From Hyphomonas oceanitis SCH89 (GTDB taxonomy: Bacteria; Pseudomonadota; Alphaproteobacteria; Caulobacterales; Hyphomonadaceae): 64,000 nt of DNA. The translations under genes were made by a program, and so were the position numbers. Positions 49,913 to 59,491 of this stretch are shown here, piece by piece. Position 1 is the first letter of the stretch, and each line of letters starts with the position of its first letter. The stretch spans positions 1-64,000 of the forward strand of contig NZ_ARYL01000014.1 of assembly GCF_000685295.1 (NCBI RefSeq). The letters run 5' to 3'. Under the pieces are notes generated by a model. That model saw nothing but the letters and a program-made list of their open reading frames with translations, did no database searches and had not been told where the DNA came from.

Positions 49913-50120
49913 GATGCAGCCCCTTTTAGCCTTTGGAATTAACCATACGCAGGCGGCATGTTTCGGTTCCCTGACGCGTTGAGGGCAGGCCTCGCACCAA
50001 AAGGATGCATACGCCTCGTCTGCAACGGCCCAAGTCCGAATCCTGTTGAACAGGCTGCGTATCAGGGGGATGGCTAATGTCTTTCCGCCATCCCGCCGAC
50101 ATCTCACCGGAGCCGCCGCC

Positions 50121-51458
50121 ATGTCCCAGACTTTCCTGTCCCGCCTTGCCCGCACCAGCCTCTGCGGTGTGCTCGCCCTTGCGCCACTCGCCGCGCCCGC
50201 CAGTGCCGCGCCAATCAATGACAAGTTCAAATCCAATGTTGCCAGCTTTGTCTCCGAGCACATTGATGACTGGGTGGCCGTCTACAAGGATTTCCATGCG
50301 CACCCGGAACTCGGCCTGGAGGAGACGCGCTCGGCCGGTATCATCGCTGCCGAGTTGCGCACGCTCGGCTTCGAGGTCACCGAAGGCATCGGCCAGACAG
50401 GACTTGTCGGCATCCTGCGCAATGGCAAGGGTCCGCTCGTCATGGTGCGCGCCGACATGGACGCCCTGCCGCTACAGGAAAAGACCGGCCTCGATTATGC
50501 CAGCACGGTGCAGACCGATTGGCGCGGCGAGAACACATACGTCATGCACGCCTGTGGCCATGATGCCCACATGGCTATCTTCCTCGCCACGGCGCAGACG
50601 CTCGTCGACATGAAGAAAGACTGGAAAGGCACGCTCATGTTCGTCGCCCAGCCTGCGGAAGAGGGCGGCGCCAGCAAAATGATGGCGGACGATATCTTTG
50701 GTAAGTTTGGCGTGCCTGATTACGGCTTTGCCCTCCATGTCGGTCCGTCTGCCTATGACACGGTGCAGATCGTGAAGGGCCAGATGAACTCCTTTGCCGG
50801 CGGGTTCGACATCGTGTTCAATGGCATCGGCGGTCATGGCTCCCGCCCCAGCACGACCATCGACCCGATCATGATGGCCTCGAAATTCGTCGTCGACCTG
50901 CAAAGCGTGGTCAGCCGTGAAAAGCCGGAACAGGAATTCGGCGTCATCAGCGTCGGCGCCATCCAGGCCGGCTCGGCGGGCAATATCATTCCGGACACGG
51001 CCCGCGTGCGCGGCACGGTGCGCTGGTACAAGCCGGCCGTTGGCGAGAAGCTGCTGGCAGGCGTCAAGCGCACAGCCGAGGCCATCGTGGCCATGGCCGG
51101 CGCGCCAGACGCAGAAATCAGCGTGCGCAGCGGCGGCACGGCCGTTTTCAATGATCCGGATCTCTCGGAGAAAACCCTCACGGCAATGAGCAAAGTGCTG
51201 CCAGCCGACAAGGTCTATTTTGCTGCGCCCACCACGGGCAGCGAAGACTATGGCGAATTCCTCAAGGCCTTCAGCAACTCGGTCTACTTCCGCGTCGGCG
51301 TCTATGATCCGGCCTTGTTTGACGAGACAGGTGCCCCGCTCGACGTGCTGAAAGTACCGGGCAACCATTCGCCCTTCTTTGCGCCTGTCCCGGCGCCAAC
51401 CATCGAGACCGGCGTCACCGCGATGACAACCGCCGTCGTCAATGTGATGGCGAAATAG
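50121..51458 (+). CDS. Exported M20-family amidohydrolase
   Basis: A 445-aa M20D-type amidohydrolase. A signal peptide (MSQTFLSRLARTSLCGVLALAPLAAPASA, cleaved after residue 29) precedes the metal-site sequence VMVRADMDALPLQEKTGLDYAST, HACGHDAHMAIFLATAQ and AQPAEEGG; the usual C-terminal GSEDYGEF is present. Family members cleave N-acyl amino acids or hippurate-like amides. GGAG precedes ATG; a further ATG 51 nt upstream, giving SRRHLTG, is also possible. Confidence 0.9.
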   Translation: MSQTFLSRLARTSLCGVLALAPLAAPASAAPINDKFKSNVASFVSEHIDDWVAVYKDFHAHPELGLEETRSAGIIAAELRTLGFEVTEGIGQTGLVGILRNGKGPLVMVRADMDALPLQEKTGLDYASTVQTDWRGENTYVMHACGHDAHMAIFLATAQTLVDMKKDWKGTLMFVAQPAEEGGASKMMADDIFGKFGVPDYGFALHVGPSAYDTVQIVKGQMNSFAGGFDIVFNGIGGHGSRPSTTIDPIMMASKFVVDLQSVVSREKPEQEFGVISVGAIQAGSAGNIIPDTARVRGTVRWYKPAVGEKLLAGVKRTAEAIVAMAGAPDAEISVRSGGTAVFNDPDLSEKTLTAMSKVLPADKVYFAAPTTGSEDYGEFLKAFSNSVYFRVGVYDPALFDETGAPLDVLKVPGNHSPFFAPVPAPTIETGVTAMTTAVVNVMAK

Positions 51459-52590
51459 GCGTCGGCATTACGCCCACATAGCGGGCCCGGGGCCGGATCA
51501 GCGATCCGGTCTCGATCTGCTCCATCGCATGGCCGAGCCAGCCAATGCAGCGGCCAATGGCAAAGATGCCGAATGCCGTCTCCGCCGGAAAGCCGAAGTG
51601 CTGCGCCATCGCGCCAATGGCAAAGTCTACATTGGGATGCTCGCCGGTTTCCCGCATCACGGCAGCCTGCACGGCACTGATCAGCGGCGGCACGTCGAAA
51701 TGCGACAGCAACTCAGCCGCCCGTGGGTCGCCATCCGGATAGAGCGGATGCCCGAAGCCGGGCAGGGCGCGCCCCTCGTCCAGCCGCGCCCGAACGGCCG
51801 CTTCGGCGTCCACCTGTTCCGCCTCGCTCAGGAAGGCCAGCACGCCCGCCACCGCTCCCCCGTGCAGCGGCCCCGATAGGGTCGACAGCCCCGCCAGCGC
51901 ACAGGCCGACAGCGACGCCCCCGTGGAGGCCGCCACCCGCGCCGAGAAGGTCGAGGCATTCAGCTCATGATCCAGCAGCAGGACCAGCGCCCGGCGCACC
52001 ATGTCGGTGCCCTTGGGCTCGAGGCCCCAGGCTGCGCCGAGCCGCTCATGGATCGCGCCATTGCCTCGCCGCTCTGTGGCGGCATCGACCAGCGTTTCCA
52101 GCACGGTGGCGGCGTCAGCCGTCAGAACGGTCCGGGAACGGCCCCGCGCGTGCGCGTCATGGCCCGCCCGCGCCCCTAGAGCGGTGAACAAACGGACCTT
52201 GAATGGTCCGGGAATACCCACCGGATGGTCCCGCCGCGGGGCATAAGGGGCCGCCCAGAAGTGCGTTGCCGCCTCTTCAAGCGTTGCTGTGCGCGACAAC
52301 GTGATGGCGTCCACGCCCCGATAACAGAGCCGTCCGTCAACGATTACCGTCAGTTTCGACGTCAGAACAGGCTCGCCCCAGGCAATCGACGCCTCGGCAA
52401 TATCCGCCGCCCGTATCGGCCCGGAGCGGCGCGACGCCAGCCGCGCCACATCCTCGGCACTGTAGAGCGAACGGCGGGAATCGTCCGGGTCAGGCCGCGC
52501 TTCCAACCGCCCCCGACTGACATAGGCATAGAGCGTTTGCGGCCGCACGCCGAGCAGGCGGATCGCCTCCTCCGAACTGATCCACGCCAT
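51439..52590 (-). CDS. Citrate synthase-family protein fused to an N-terminal helix-turn-helix
   Basis: A 383-aa two-part protein. Residues 1-55 form a MerR/excisionase-like DNA-binding domain (SSEEAIRLLGVRPQTLYAYVSRGRLEARPDPDDSRRSLYSAEDVARL). The rest is a citrate synthase fold keeping all three catalytic residues: His in GPLHGGA (about 240), His in GFGHPLY (about 281) and Asp in NVDFAIG (about 321). It may be an enzyme that also binds DNA, or a sensor derived from one. GGAG decides the start. Divergent from a second citrate synthase-type gene. Confidence 0.87.
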   Translation of the reverse strand: MAWISSEEAIRLLGVRPQTLYAYVSRGRLEARPDPDDSRRSLYSAEDVARLASRRSGPIRAADIAEASIAWGEPVLTSKLTVIVDGRLCYRGVDAITLSRTATLEEAATHFWAAPYAPRRDHPVGIPGPFKVRLFTALGARAGHDAHARGRSRTVLTADAATVLETLVDAATERRGNGAIHERLGAAWGLEPKGTDMVRRALVLLLDHELNASTFSARVAASTGASLSACALAGLSTLSGPLHGGAVAGVLAFLSEAEQVDAEAAVRARLDEGRALPGFGHPLYPDGDPRAAELLSHFDVPPLISAVQAAVMRETGEHPNVDFAIGAMAQHFGFPAETAFGIFAIGRCIGWLGHAMEQIETGSLIRPRARYVGVMPTPISPSH

Positions 52591-52603
52591 GTCTGCTCCA
52601 TAC

Positions 52604-52628
52604 ATTGATTATATTGATCAAGATTGAC
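52604..52628. promoter_or_regulatory. ATTGA[TC] repeats between the two citrate synthase-type genes
   Basis: ATTGAT, ATTGAT and ATTGAC start at 52604, 52613 and 52623, about one helical turn apart, and TTGATCAA (52614-52621) is a palindrome. The HTH-citrate synthase protein is the obvious candidate binder. Confidence 0.45.
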
Positions 52629-52682
52629 GATACAGCATTTCACGCCGATCTCCACGCTGAAAATCAAAAGGAGAACCACAAA

Positions 52683-53774
52683 ATGAGCCAAGGCCTGGAT
52701 GACGTCATTGCCGCCGAAACGCGCCTCTCTTCCGTAGATGGTGCGCAGGGAATCCTTGTTATAAAAGGCTTTTCACTAGACCAGATTGCGGGCCGGATGG
52801 GCTTTGAAGAGGTCGCGCACCTTCTGTTGGAAGGCCTGCTGGATGATTTGCCGGATGCGAAAGCCTTTTCCGCTCGCCTCGGTGCCGCCCGCGACGCGGT
52901 CTACCCACTCGCCCAATACATTGACGATGCCCTGCTGGCCCTGCCGCCCATGGACGGCGTCCGCGCCCTGACGGCCCGTTTCGAAGACGGGGAAGACATT
53001 GCAACCTCCCTGCGCCTCCTTGCCGCCCCTGCCGTGCTGCTCCCCGCCTTCCTGCGCCGCCGCCGAGGGCTCGCCCCTCTCGCACCAAACGCAAAGGCGG
53101 GCCATGCTGCCGACATGCTCCACATGCTGACCGGCGACATCCCGGCGCCGGACGTGGCAGCTGCCCTCGACACCTACCTCGTCACCGTCGCGGACCACGG
53201 CCTCAACGCATCCACCTTCGCGGCCCGCGTTGTCGCCTCCACCTGGTCAGGCCTGACATCATCGGTTCTCGCAGGCCTCGCAGCCCTCAAAGGCCCGCTC
53301 CATGGCGGCGCACCCGGCCCGATCATCGCCATGCTGGACGGCATCGGAAAGCCCGAGAATGCCGAAAGCTGGATCGAAGACGCACTGGATCGCGGCGACC
53401 GCCTGATGGGCTTCGGCCACCGCATCTACAAGGTCCGCGACCCGCGTGCGGACGCGCTGAAAGCTGCGGTGAAACGCATGTCCGCCGACTCCAGCGCGCT
53501 ACCGGGGCGCCTTAAACTGGCCGAAGCCGTCGAGCGTGCTGCGCTGAAAGTCCTGCACCAGCGCAAACCAGACAGGCCCCTCGATGTGAATGTGGAATTC
53601 TATACCGCGCTCCTGCTCGAAGCGCTGGGCTTTCCGCCAGATGCGTTCACGGCCGTCTTTGCCACAGGCCGCACAGCTGGATGGCTCGCACATGCGCGCG
53701 AGCAGCGTCTCACTGGGCGTCTTATCCGCCCGCAATCAGTCTATGTGGGACCGGAGCCCGCCGAACTGGTCTGA
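52683..53774 (+). CDS. Citrate synthase-family enzyme without DNA-binding domain
   Basis: A 363-aa small-type citrate/2-methylcitrate synthase-like protein, beginning MSQGLDDVIAAETRLSSVDG. Catalytic His residues are kept in KGPLHGGAPGP (about 207) and GFGHRIYKVRDPRA (about 243). The third, usually Asp, is Glu in NVEFYTA (about 304), which is conservative and seen in some relatives. The product could be citrate or an acyl variant. GGAG upstream of ATG. It is the likely partner or regulatory target of the divergent HTH-fused paralogue. Confidence 0.88.
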   Translation: MSQGLDDVIAAETRLSSVDGAQGILVIKGFSLDQIAGRMGFEEVAHLLLEGLLDDLPDAKAFSARLGAARDAVYPLAQYIDDALLALPPMDGVRALTARFEDGEDIATSLRLLAAPAVLLPAFLRRRRGLAPLAPNAKAGHAADMLHMLTGDIPAPDVAAALDTYLVTVADHGLNASTFAARVVASTWSGLTSSVLAGLAALKGPLHGGAPGPIIAMLDGIGKPENAESWIEDALDRGDRLMGFGHRIYKVRDPRADALKAAVKRMSADSSALPGRLKLAEAVERAALKVLHQRKPDRPLDVNVEFYTALLLEALGFPPDAFTAVFATGRTAGWLAHAREQRLTGRLIRPQSVYVGPEPAELV

Positions 53775-53778
53775 CGGA

Positions 53779-56511
53779 TCAGGCCTGCTGCGGCGTCAGT
53801 GCGCCGTGGCAATGCTTGTACTTCTTGCCGGAACCGCACGGACAGGCCGAATTGCGCGGCGTGTTCGTCCAGTCATCCTCGGCCTGGTGAAGCGCCGGGC
53901 CGGGGCCTGTATTGCCCGCTGGTTCCTCGGGCGCCATCTCGTTGACACCGGTATCGGGGTCAAGGTGCAGCTCGCGCATCGGCGGAGGTGGAGGCGGTGG
54001 GGCAGGGCGGCGCTGTTCCGGCGGCTGGACGCGGATATGCATCAGCGAACGGGTAACCGTCGCGCGCAGTTCGTTCAGCAGGTTGTAGAAAAGGTTGAAG
54101 GCCTCTTCCTTGAATTCGTTCAGCGGGTCGCGCTGGCCGTAGGAACGCAGGTGGATCACCGAGCGCAGCTGGTCGATCTGCTGCAGGTGTTCCCGCCAGC
54201 GCAGGTCCAGAACCTGCAGCAGGACCTGTTTCTCGATCCGGTGCATCTGGGCGTCGCCGACCTGACGCCCAAGGTTCTCGTAAGCCTCGGATACGTGCTT
54301 GCGAATGCGTTCGGCGATTTCCTGGTTGGCAACGCCTTCTTCAGCGGCCCATTCAGCCACGGGCAGGTCGAGCGCGAGATCGGTCTGCAGCGCTTCCTTG
54401 AGGCCAGTAATGTCCCACTGCTCGGCATAGGCCTTTTCAGGCATCGTGCGCAGCACGAGCGCATCGATCACGTGGTCGCGCATTTCGGCAATCGTGTCTG
54501 ACACGTCGTCGTCGCGCATGAATTCCATGCGCTGCTCGAAGATGGCCTTGCGCTGGTCATTGATGACGTCGTCATATTTGAGGACGTTCTTGCGGATCTC
54601 GAAGTTGCGTTCCTCGATCTTGCGCTGTGAGGTCTCCATCGCCTTGTTCATCCAGGGATGGGTGATGCCCTCGTCTTCCTTGATGCCGAGACGGCGCATC
54701 ACGGCGTCCATACGTTCGGCGGCAAAGATCCGCATCAGGTCGTCTTCGATGGAAATGTAGAATTTCGAGCGGCCCGGGTCGCCCTGACGGCCCGTTCGGC
54801 CGCGCAGCTGGTTATCGATGCGGCGGCTTTCGTGGCGCTCGGTGCCGAGGACGTAGAGCCCGCCCGCGTCGAGCGCGCGCTTCTTCTTCACCTCGATATC
54901 AGCCTTGATCTGCGAGGTCAGTACGGAGAGTTCACTCTCGGTCAGCTCGCGGCCAAGCTCTTGCTCTTTCGCGGCTTTCTCATGCTCGACACGCATGTCG
55001 AAATTGCCGCCGAGCTGAATGTCGGTACCGCGGCCAGCCATGTTCGTGGCAACCGTGATTGCGCCCGGCACACCGGCATTGGCGACGATGAAGGCTTCCT
55101 GCTCGTGGTGGCGCGCGTTCAGAACCTTGTGCGGGATCTTCGCTGCGGTCAGCAGGCTGGAGAGGATTTCGGATTTCTCGATTGAGGCTGTGCCAAGCAG
55201 GATGGGCTGGCCCTTGGCCTGGCATTCCTTCACTTCCTTGACGATCTCGGCATATTTCGCCTTGGCCGTCCGGTAGACGACGTCATCATCGTCAATCCGC
55301 TGGATTTCCTTATTGGTCGGCAGGTCGATAACTTCCAGCTTGTAGATGTCGTGGAATTCGGAGGCCTCGGTCAGCGCCGTACCGGTCATGCCGGCCAGCT
55401 TCTTGTAGAGGCGGAAATAGTTCTGGAACGTGATTGAGGCGAGCGTCTGGTTCTCGGGCTTGATGTCGACGCGTTCCTTGGCCTCGATGGCCTGGTGCAG
55501 GCCTTCCGACAGGCGGCGGCCTTCCATCATGCGGCCGGTAAACTCGTCGACCAGCATGACCTGGTCATCCTTGACCAGATAGTCCTTGTCTTTCTGGTAG
55601 AGCTTATGCGCGCGCAGGGCCTGGTTGGCATGGTGCACGAAGGAAATGTTCGACGGTTCCCACATCGAGCCTTCCAGCAGGCCCGCTTCGGTCAGCCATC
55701 GCTCGATCTTCTCGGTACCGAACTCGGTATAGGTGACAGAGCGCTGCTTCTCGTCGAGTTCGAAATCTTCCGGCTCAAGACGCGGCATCAGATTGTCGAG
55801 CGCAATATAGAGTTCCGATCGGTCATCCGTCGGACCGGAAATGATCAGCGGCGTACGCGCCTCATCAATCAGGATCGAGTCGACTTCATCGACGATGGCA
55901 AAGTGGTGTCCGCGCTGGGCCATCTGGTCCAGCGAGTATTTCATGTTGTCGCGCAGATAGTCGAAGCCAAACTCGTTATTCGTGCCGTAGGTGATGTCGC
56001 ACGCGTAGGCGGCCTTGCGCTCTTCATCCGTCACGCCGTGCACGATGATACCGGTCGTCAGGCCGAGGAAGCCGTAAATGCCGCTCATCCATTCGGCGTC
56101 GCGCCTGGCGAGATAGTCGTTCACGGTGATGACGTGGACGCCCTTGCCTTCAAGCGCGTTCAGGTAAACGGCCAGCGTTGCCACCAGCGTCTTGCCTTCA
56201 CCGGTGCGCATCTCGGCAATGGCGCCGGAATGCAGGATCATGCCGCCCATCATCTGCACATCGAAGTGGCGCATGCCAAGCGCGCGGCGCGAGGCCTCGC
56301 GGACAACGGCAAAGGCTTCTTCCAGAAGGCTGTCGAGGGTTGCGCCATCGGCCAGTCGTTTGCGGAATTCCACGGTCTTGGCGCGCAGGGCCTGGTCGGA
56401 GAGCGCCTCCATCATCGGCTCAAGGGCATTGATCCGGTTGACGCGGGCGCGCATGGGTTTCAGCTTGCGGTCATTGGCGGAACCGAAAATCTTGCGGGCT
56501 ACGGAAAGCAT
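53779..56511 (-). CDS. secA: Preprotein translocase ATPase SecA
   Basis: A 910-aa SecA. It starts [32 protein letters not shown] and contains Walker [18 protein letters not shown], the [20 protein letters not shown] motif, [16 protein letters not shown] and [13 protein letters not shown]. The C-terminal tail carries the SecB/lipid-binding zinc motif [14 protein letters not shown]. It drives protein export through SecYEG. The ATG is preferred over TTG/GTG starts 5 and 4 codons upstream. Confidence 0.98.
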   Translation of the reverse strand: MLSVARKIFGSANDRKLKPMRARVNRINALEPMMEALSDQALRAKTVEFRKRLADGATLDSLLEEAFAVVREASRRALGMRHFDVQMMGGMILHSGAIAEMRTGEGKTLVATLAVYLNALEGKGVHVITVNDYLARRDAEWMSGIYGFLGLTTGIIVHGVTDEERKAAYACDITYGTNNEFGFDYLRDNMKYSLDQMAQRGHHFAIVDEVDSILIDEARTPLIISGPTDDRSELYIALDNLMPRLEPEDFELDEKQRSVTYTEFGTEKIERWLTEAGLLEGSMWEPSNISFVHHANQALRAHKLYQKDKDYLVKDDQVMLVDEFTGRMMEGRRLSEGLHQAIEAKERVDIKPENQTLASITFQNYFRLYKKLAGMTGTALTEASEFHDIYKLEVIDLPTNKEIQRIDDDDVVYRTAKAKYAEIVKEVKECQAKGQPILLGTASIEKSEILSSLLTAAKIPHKVLNARHHEQEAFIVANAGVPGAITVATNMAGRGTDIQLGGNFDMRVEHEKAAKEQELGRELTESELSVLTSQIKADIEVKKKRALDAGGLYVLGTERHESRRIDNQLRGRTGRQGDPGRSKFYISIEDDLMRIFAAERMDAVMRRLGIKEDEGITHPWMNKAMETSQRKIEERNFEIRKNVLKYDDVINDQRKAIFEQRMEFMRDDDVSDTIAEMRDHVIDALVLRTMPEKAYAEQWDITGLKEALQTDLALDLPVAEWAAEEGVANQEIAERIRKHVSEAYENLGRQVGDAQMHRIEKQVLLQVLDLRWREHLQQIDQLRSVIHLRSYGQRDPLNEFKEEAFNLFYNLLNELRATVTRSLMHIRVQPPEQRRPAPPPPPPPMRELHLDPDTGVNEMAPEEPAGNTGPGPALHQAEDDWTNTPRNSACPCGSGKKYKHCHGALTPQQA

Positions 56512-56701
56512 ATCAGGCGGCACCAATCGATCTGGGCAAACTAAACTCTTAGTCCTGACAGTATCATATGGCAGGACCGTTTTGCGGGTTCTTCCGCAGC
56601 GCTTACACTGGACGAGAACTCTCGACCAGAGTGAGGGTCAGACTTAAGAACGCCGCAATGGGGTGTCAATGCGACCCTCTCAGCGATCACGGGAGATAAC
56701 T

Positions 56702-57652
56702 GTGCTGTTTTTCAAGGCGAATAAGGCTGCATTCGGCCGACTGGCCTGCGGCGCGGCGCTACTTGTACTGTGCGCCTGCGGCAATGGCGACGAGGCAGAA
56801 ATTCCGGTCCAGGTCGACGGCGCTGCCGCAGCGACGGTCAATGGCGACAAAATCTATGTCAGCGATGTCGAGCTTGAGGCGGTTGCGCGGGGGCTGGTTC
56901 CTGCCGGACAGCCGCTCGATCACAAGAGTACGGAATACAAGACCGTGCTCGACCAGCTGGTCGATCAGAAGCTGATGGCGCAGGAAGCCACGCGGCGCGG
57001 TATCGACAAGGAATCGGCAGCCAAGCGGCGCCTTCAGATGGCGCGTGAGCGCATTCTCGGCAATCTGCTCGTGGAAGACCTGGTCGCCCGTGAGGTGACC
57101 GAAGACCGTATCGACAAGATGTATGCCGAACAGGTCACGCTCCAGCAGTCCAACGACGAAGTCTCGATTGCCCATATCCTGTTCGATACAGAAGAGGAGG
57201 CCCAGGCCGTCTATGACGAGATAAAGGTCGGCGCGAGTTTCGAGAGCATGGCGCGGACCCATTCCAAGGATACCGCCACAAGGATGGAGAATGGCGATCT
57301 CGGCTATGTCTCGCCGAACGAGCAGCCAGATCCGTTCCCGGTCATGATCGCCGACACGCCCGAGGGTGAGATATCGAAGCCTTTCAAGGGCGCCGACGGC
57401 TGGCACATCCTGAAAGTGAAGGACAGGCGCACCCGCGCGCCCAAGACCCGCGAGGAAATGCGGCCCGAGATCGTCACCTTCCTCACCCTGAACGAGATCA
57501 GCAAGATCCTGCGCGAGTTGCGCACCCAGGCCACGGTTCAGGAAGGCGGCCCGGGTGTCGATAGCGCGCCGGCCGCCCCGATCTCGCTTGACAATGGGCT
57601 CATGCCTGATGAGGACGCTGCGCCTGAAGCCGATCAAGGAAGCGACCTGTGA
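56702..57652 (+). CDS. Lipoprotein peptidyl-prolyl isomerase (parvulin type)
   Basis: A 316-aa exported foldase. GTG start with a perfect GGGAGA 5 nt upstream; signal peptide ending in lipobox LCAC. A SurA/PrsA-like helical part (VNGDKIYVSDVELEAVARG..., DQLVDQKLMAQEATRRGID) leads to a parvulin domain EVSIAHILFDTEEEAQAVYDEIKVGASFESMARTHSKD...GDLGYV...FKGADGWHILKV near residues 155-250. A Pro/Asp tail closes it. Divergent from secA, matching a role in folding newly exported proteins. ArgJ overlaps its end. Confidence 0.9.
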   Translation: MLFFKANKAAFGRLACGAALLVLCACGNGDEAEIPVQVDGAAAATVNGDKIYVSDVELEAVARGLVPAGQPLDHKSTEYKTVLDQLVDQKLMAQEATRRGIDKESAAKRRLQMARERILGNLLVEDLVAREVTEDRIDKMYAEQVTLQQSNDEVSIAHILFDTEEEAQAVYDEIKVGASFESMARTHSKDTATRMENGDLGYVSPNEQPDPFPVMIADTPEGEISKPFKGADGWHILKVKDRRTRAPKTREEMRPEIVTFLTLNEISKILRELRTQATVQEGGPGVDSAPAAPISLDNGLMPDEDAAPEADQGSDL

Positions 57653-58899
57653 ACCTGAAGCCATCTCCCTTTGCCCCCGCCACGTTTCCGGTGTTGCCAA
57701 CCGTCAAGGGCCTGCGCGCCACAGCGGGCTCGCGCGGCTTTTATGCGCGCCGGGGAATAGAGCGCGATGATGTCTTCCTGTTCGCGTTTGACGAAGGCAC
57801 GACCTGCGCTGGCGTCTATACGGTCTCGAACACGGCCTCGGCTGACGTGCGCTGGTGCCGCGAGGCTTTGGCGACCGGCGGCGGCAAGGCCCGCGCGCTG
57901 GTGGCCAATTCGGGCAATTCCAATGCCTTTACCGGCCCCAAGGGCGTCGAGAAGAATGAAGCGACCCTGAAGGCGATGACCGGCACACTCGGCGTCGCCA
58001 GGGAGACATGCTTCCTCGCCGCGACCGGCGTGATTGGCGAGCCGCTGAAGGATCCGAACTTTGTCGGCGCCTTCGTGCCGGATCTCGCCGCCAAGCTCGG
58101 CCAGCCCGACTGGGAGGCCTGCGCCCGCGCCTTCATGACGACGGACACCTATCCCAAGGCATCGGGCCGCACGGTCGATCTGGCTGGCGTGCCCACGGCC
58201 TTCGCGGGCATCGCCAAGGGCTCCGGCATGATCATGCCCAACATGGCCACCATGCTCTCCTATGTCTTCACAGATGCTGCCGTCGCGCCTGAACTCTTGC
58301 AGGACCTGCTCAAGGACATCACCGACGTGACCTTCAACGCCATCACCGTCGATGGCGACACGTCGACCTCCGACACGCTGATGGTCTTCGCCACAGGCGG
58401 CACCGGCGCGCCGGTGATCGAGTCGCGTGACGATGAACGCTTCCGGGCGTTTGCCGATGCCCTGCATGCCACCTGCCTCGATCTTGCCCTGCAGGTCGTG
58501 AAGGACGGGGAAGGGGCCAGCAAGTTCGTCACCGTGAAGGTCGAAGGCGCCGACACAGAGCGTTCGGCCAAGAACGTGGCCTGTCAGATCGCCAACTCTC
58601 CCCTCATCAAGACGGCCATGGCAGCCGGCGATGCCAACTGGGGCCGTGTCGTCATGGCTGTCGGCAAGTCGCTCGAGCCGATCGTCATGGAAAAGCTGGC
58701 CATCTGGTTCGATGAGGTCCAGGTCGCCAAGGGCGGCGCCCGCGCTCCGGATTACGACGAGGCTGCCGCCAGCGCCGTGTTCGCAAAGCCCGAGTTCACG
58801 ATCCGCGTTGACCTTGGCTATGGCGAAGGCGCGTCAACTGTCTGGACCTGCGACCTCACGCACGGCTATGTCGACATTAACGGCGCCTACCGGACATGA
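57649..58899 (+). CDS. argJ: Bifunctional ornithine acetyltransferase/N-acetylglutamate synthase ArgJ
   Basis: A 416-aa ArgJ. The autocleavage site is at Ala200-Thr201 within KGSGMIMPNMATML; Thr201 becomes the catalytic N-terminus of the beta chain. VANSGNSNAFTG and FNAITVDGDTSTSDTLMVFATG are further family motifs. It recycles the acetyl group in arginine synthesis and can start the pathway. GTG start overlaps the PPIase stop (GTGA), with AAGGA upstream. Confidence 0.96.
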   Translation: MNLKPSPFAPATFPVLPTVKGLRATAGSRGFYARRGIERDDVFLFAFDEGTTCAGVYTVSNTASADVRWCREALATGGGKARALVANSGNSNAFTGPKGVEKNEATLKAMTGTLGVARETCFLAATGVIGEPLKDPNFVGAFVPDLAAKLGQPDWEACARAFMTTDTYPKASGRTVDLAGVPTAFAGIAKGSGMIMPNMATMLSYVFTDAAVAPELLQDLLKDITDVTFNAITVDGDTSTSDTLMVFATGGTGAPVIESRDDERFRAFADALHATCLDLALQVVKDGEGASKFVTVKVEGADTERSAKNVACQIANSPLIKTAMAAGDANWGRVVMAVGKSLEPIVMEKLAIWFDEVQVAKGGARAPDYDEAAASAVFAKPEFTIRVDLGYGEGASTVWTCDLTHGYVDINGAYRT

Positions 58900-59297
58900 C
58901 GCGTCCGCTTTTGCTGGTGGTCGCGGTCGCGCTCTACAATGCGAAAGGCGAAATCCTCCTCGCGCAGCGCCCTGAGGGCAAGTCCATGGCCGGCCTCTGG
59001 GAATTTCCCGGTGGCAAGGTCGAGCCGGGTGAGACACCAACCCGCGCCCTGGTGCGGGAGCTGCAGGAAGAGCTCTCTATAATGGTTGACGAGGCCGATC
59101 TGATACCGATCACATTTGCCAGTCACGATTATCCGAAATTTCACCTACTTATGCCACTCTTCCGCTGTCGGGCTTGGGCTGGCGACGTAATCCCTGCGGA
59201 AGGCCAGTCGGTCGCATGGGTCGCGCCATCATCCCTGCACGACTATCCGGCGCCTGCGGCAGATATCCCTCTGTTCGATGTGCTTTCGGGGAAGTGA
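58896..59297 (+). CDS. mutT: MutT-type Nudix hydrolase
   Basis: A 133-aa Nudix protein. The box GGKVEPGETPTRALVRELQEELSI (40-62) keeps GX5EX7REUXEE but has Ser where the final Gly of EEXGU normally stands. The N-terminus VVAVALYNAKGEILLAQRPEGKSMAGLWEFPGGK is typical MutT, so removal of 8-oxo-dGTP is expected. ATG overlaps the argJ stop, so argJ and mutT are coupled. Confidence 0.93.
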   Translation: MTRPLLLVVAVALYNAKGEILLAQRPEGKSMAGLWEFPGGKVEPGETPTRALVRELQEELSIMVDEADLIPITFASHDYPKFHLLMPLFRCRAWAGDVIPAEGQSVAWVAPSSLHDYPAPAADIPLFDVLSGK

Positions 59298-59311
59298 ACT
59301 CGGAGGGTTCA

Positions 59312-59485
59312 ATGGGGCTGAAGACAACACTCCTGCGCTGGACCCATGATGAGCGGGGCGCCACGGCAATTGAATACGGCCTCATACTGGCGCTGATCTG
59401 CATTGCCATTATTGGTGGAGCAACGCTCATGGGCAACAGCACCGGCGACGCCATGCAGAATGCGGCTGACCAGTTCCCGAGCTGA
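59312..59485 (+). CDS. Flp-family type IVb pilin, orphan
   Basis: A 57-aa Flp pilin precursor. Prepilin peptidase should cut in DERG|ATAIEYGLI (after Gly16), leaving Glu at mature position 5, followed by the hydrophobic stem LILALICIAIIGGATLMG. GGAGGG precedes ATG. No tad/cpa secretion genes lie nearby, so the pilin must use machinery encoded elsewhere. Downstream of mutT by 14 nt, possibly on the same mRNA. Confidence 0.92.
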   Translation: MGLKTTLLRWTHDERGATAIEYGLILALICIAIIGGATLMGNSTGDAMQNAADQFPS

Positions 59486-59491
59486 AAGCCG

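Noticed and set aside
50070-50120. Upstream ATG giving a twin-arginine-like SRRHLTG start to the M20 hydrolase
   Set aside because: The motif is not followed directly by a hydrophobic stretch, while the downstream ATG gives a normal Sec signal peptide and GGAG site.
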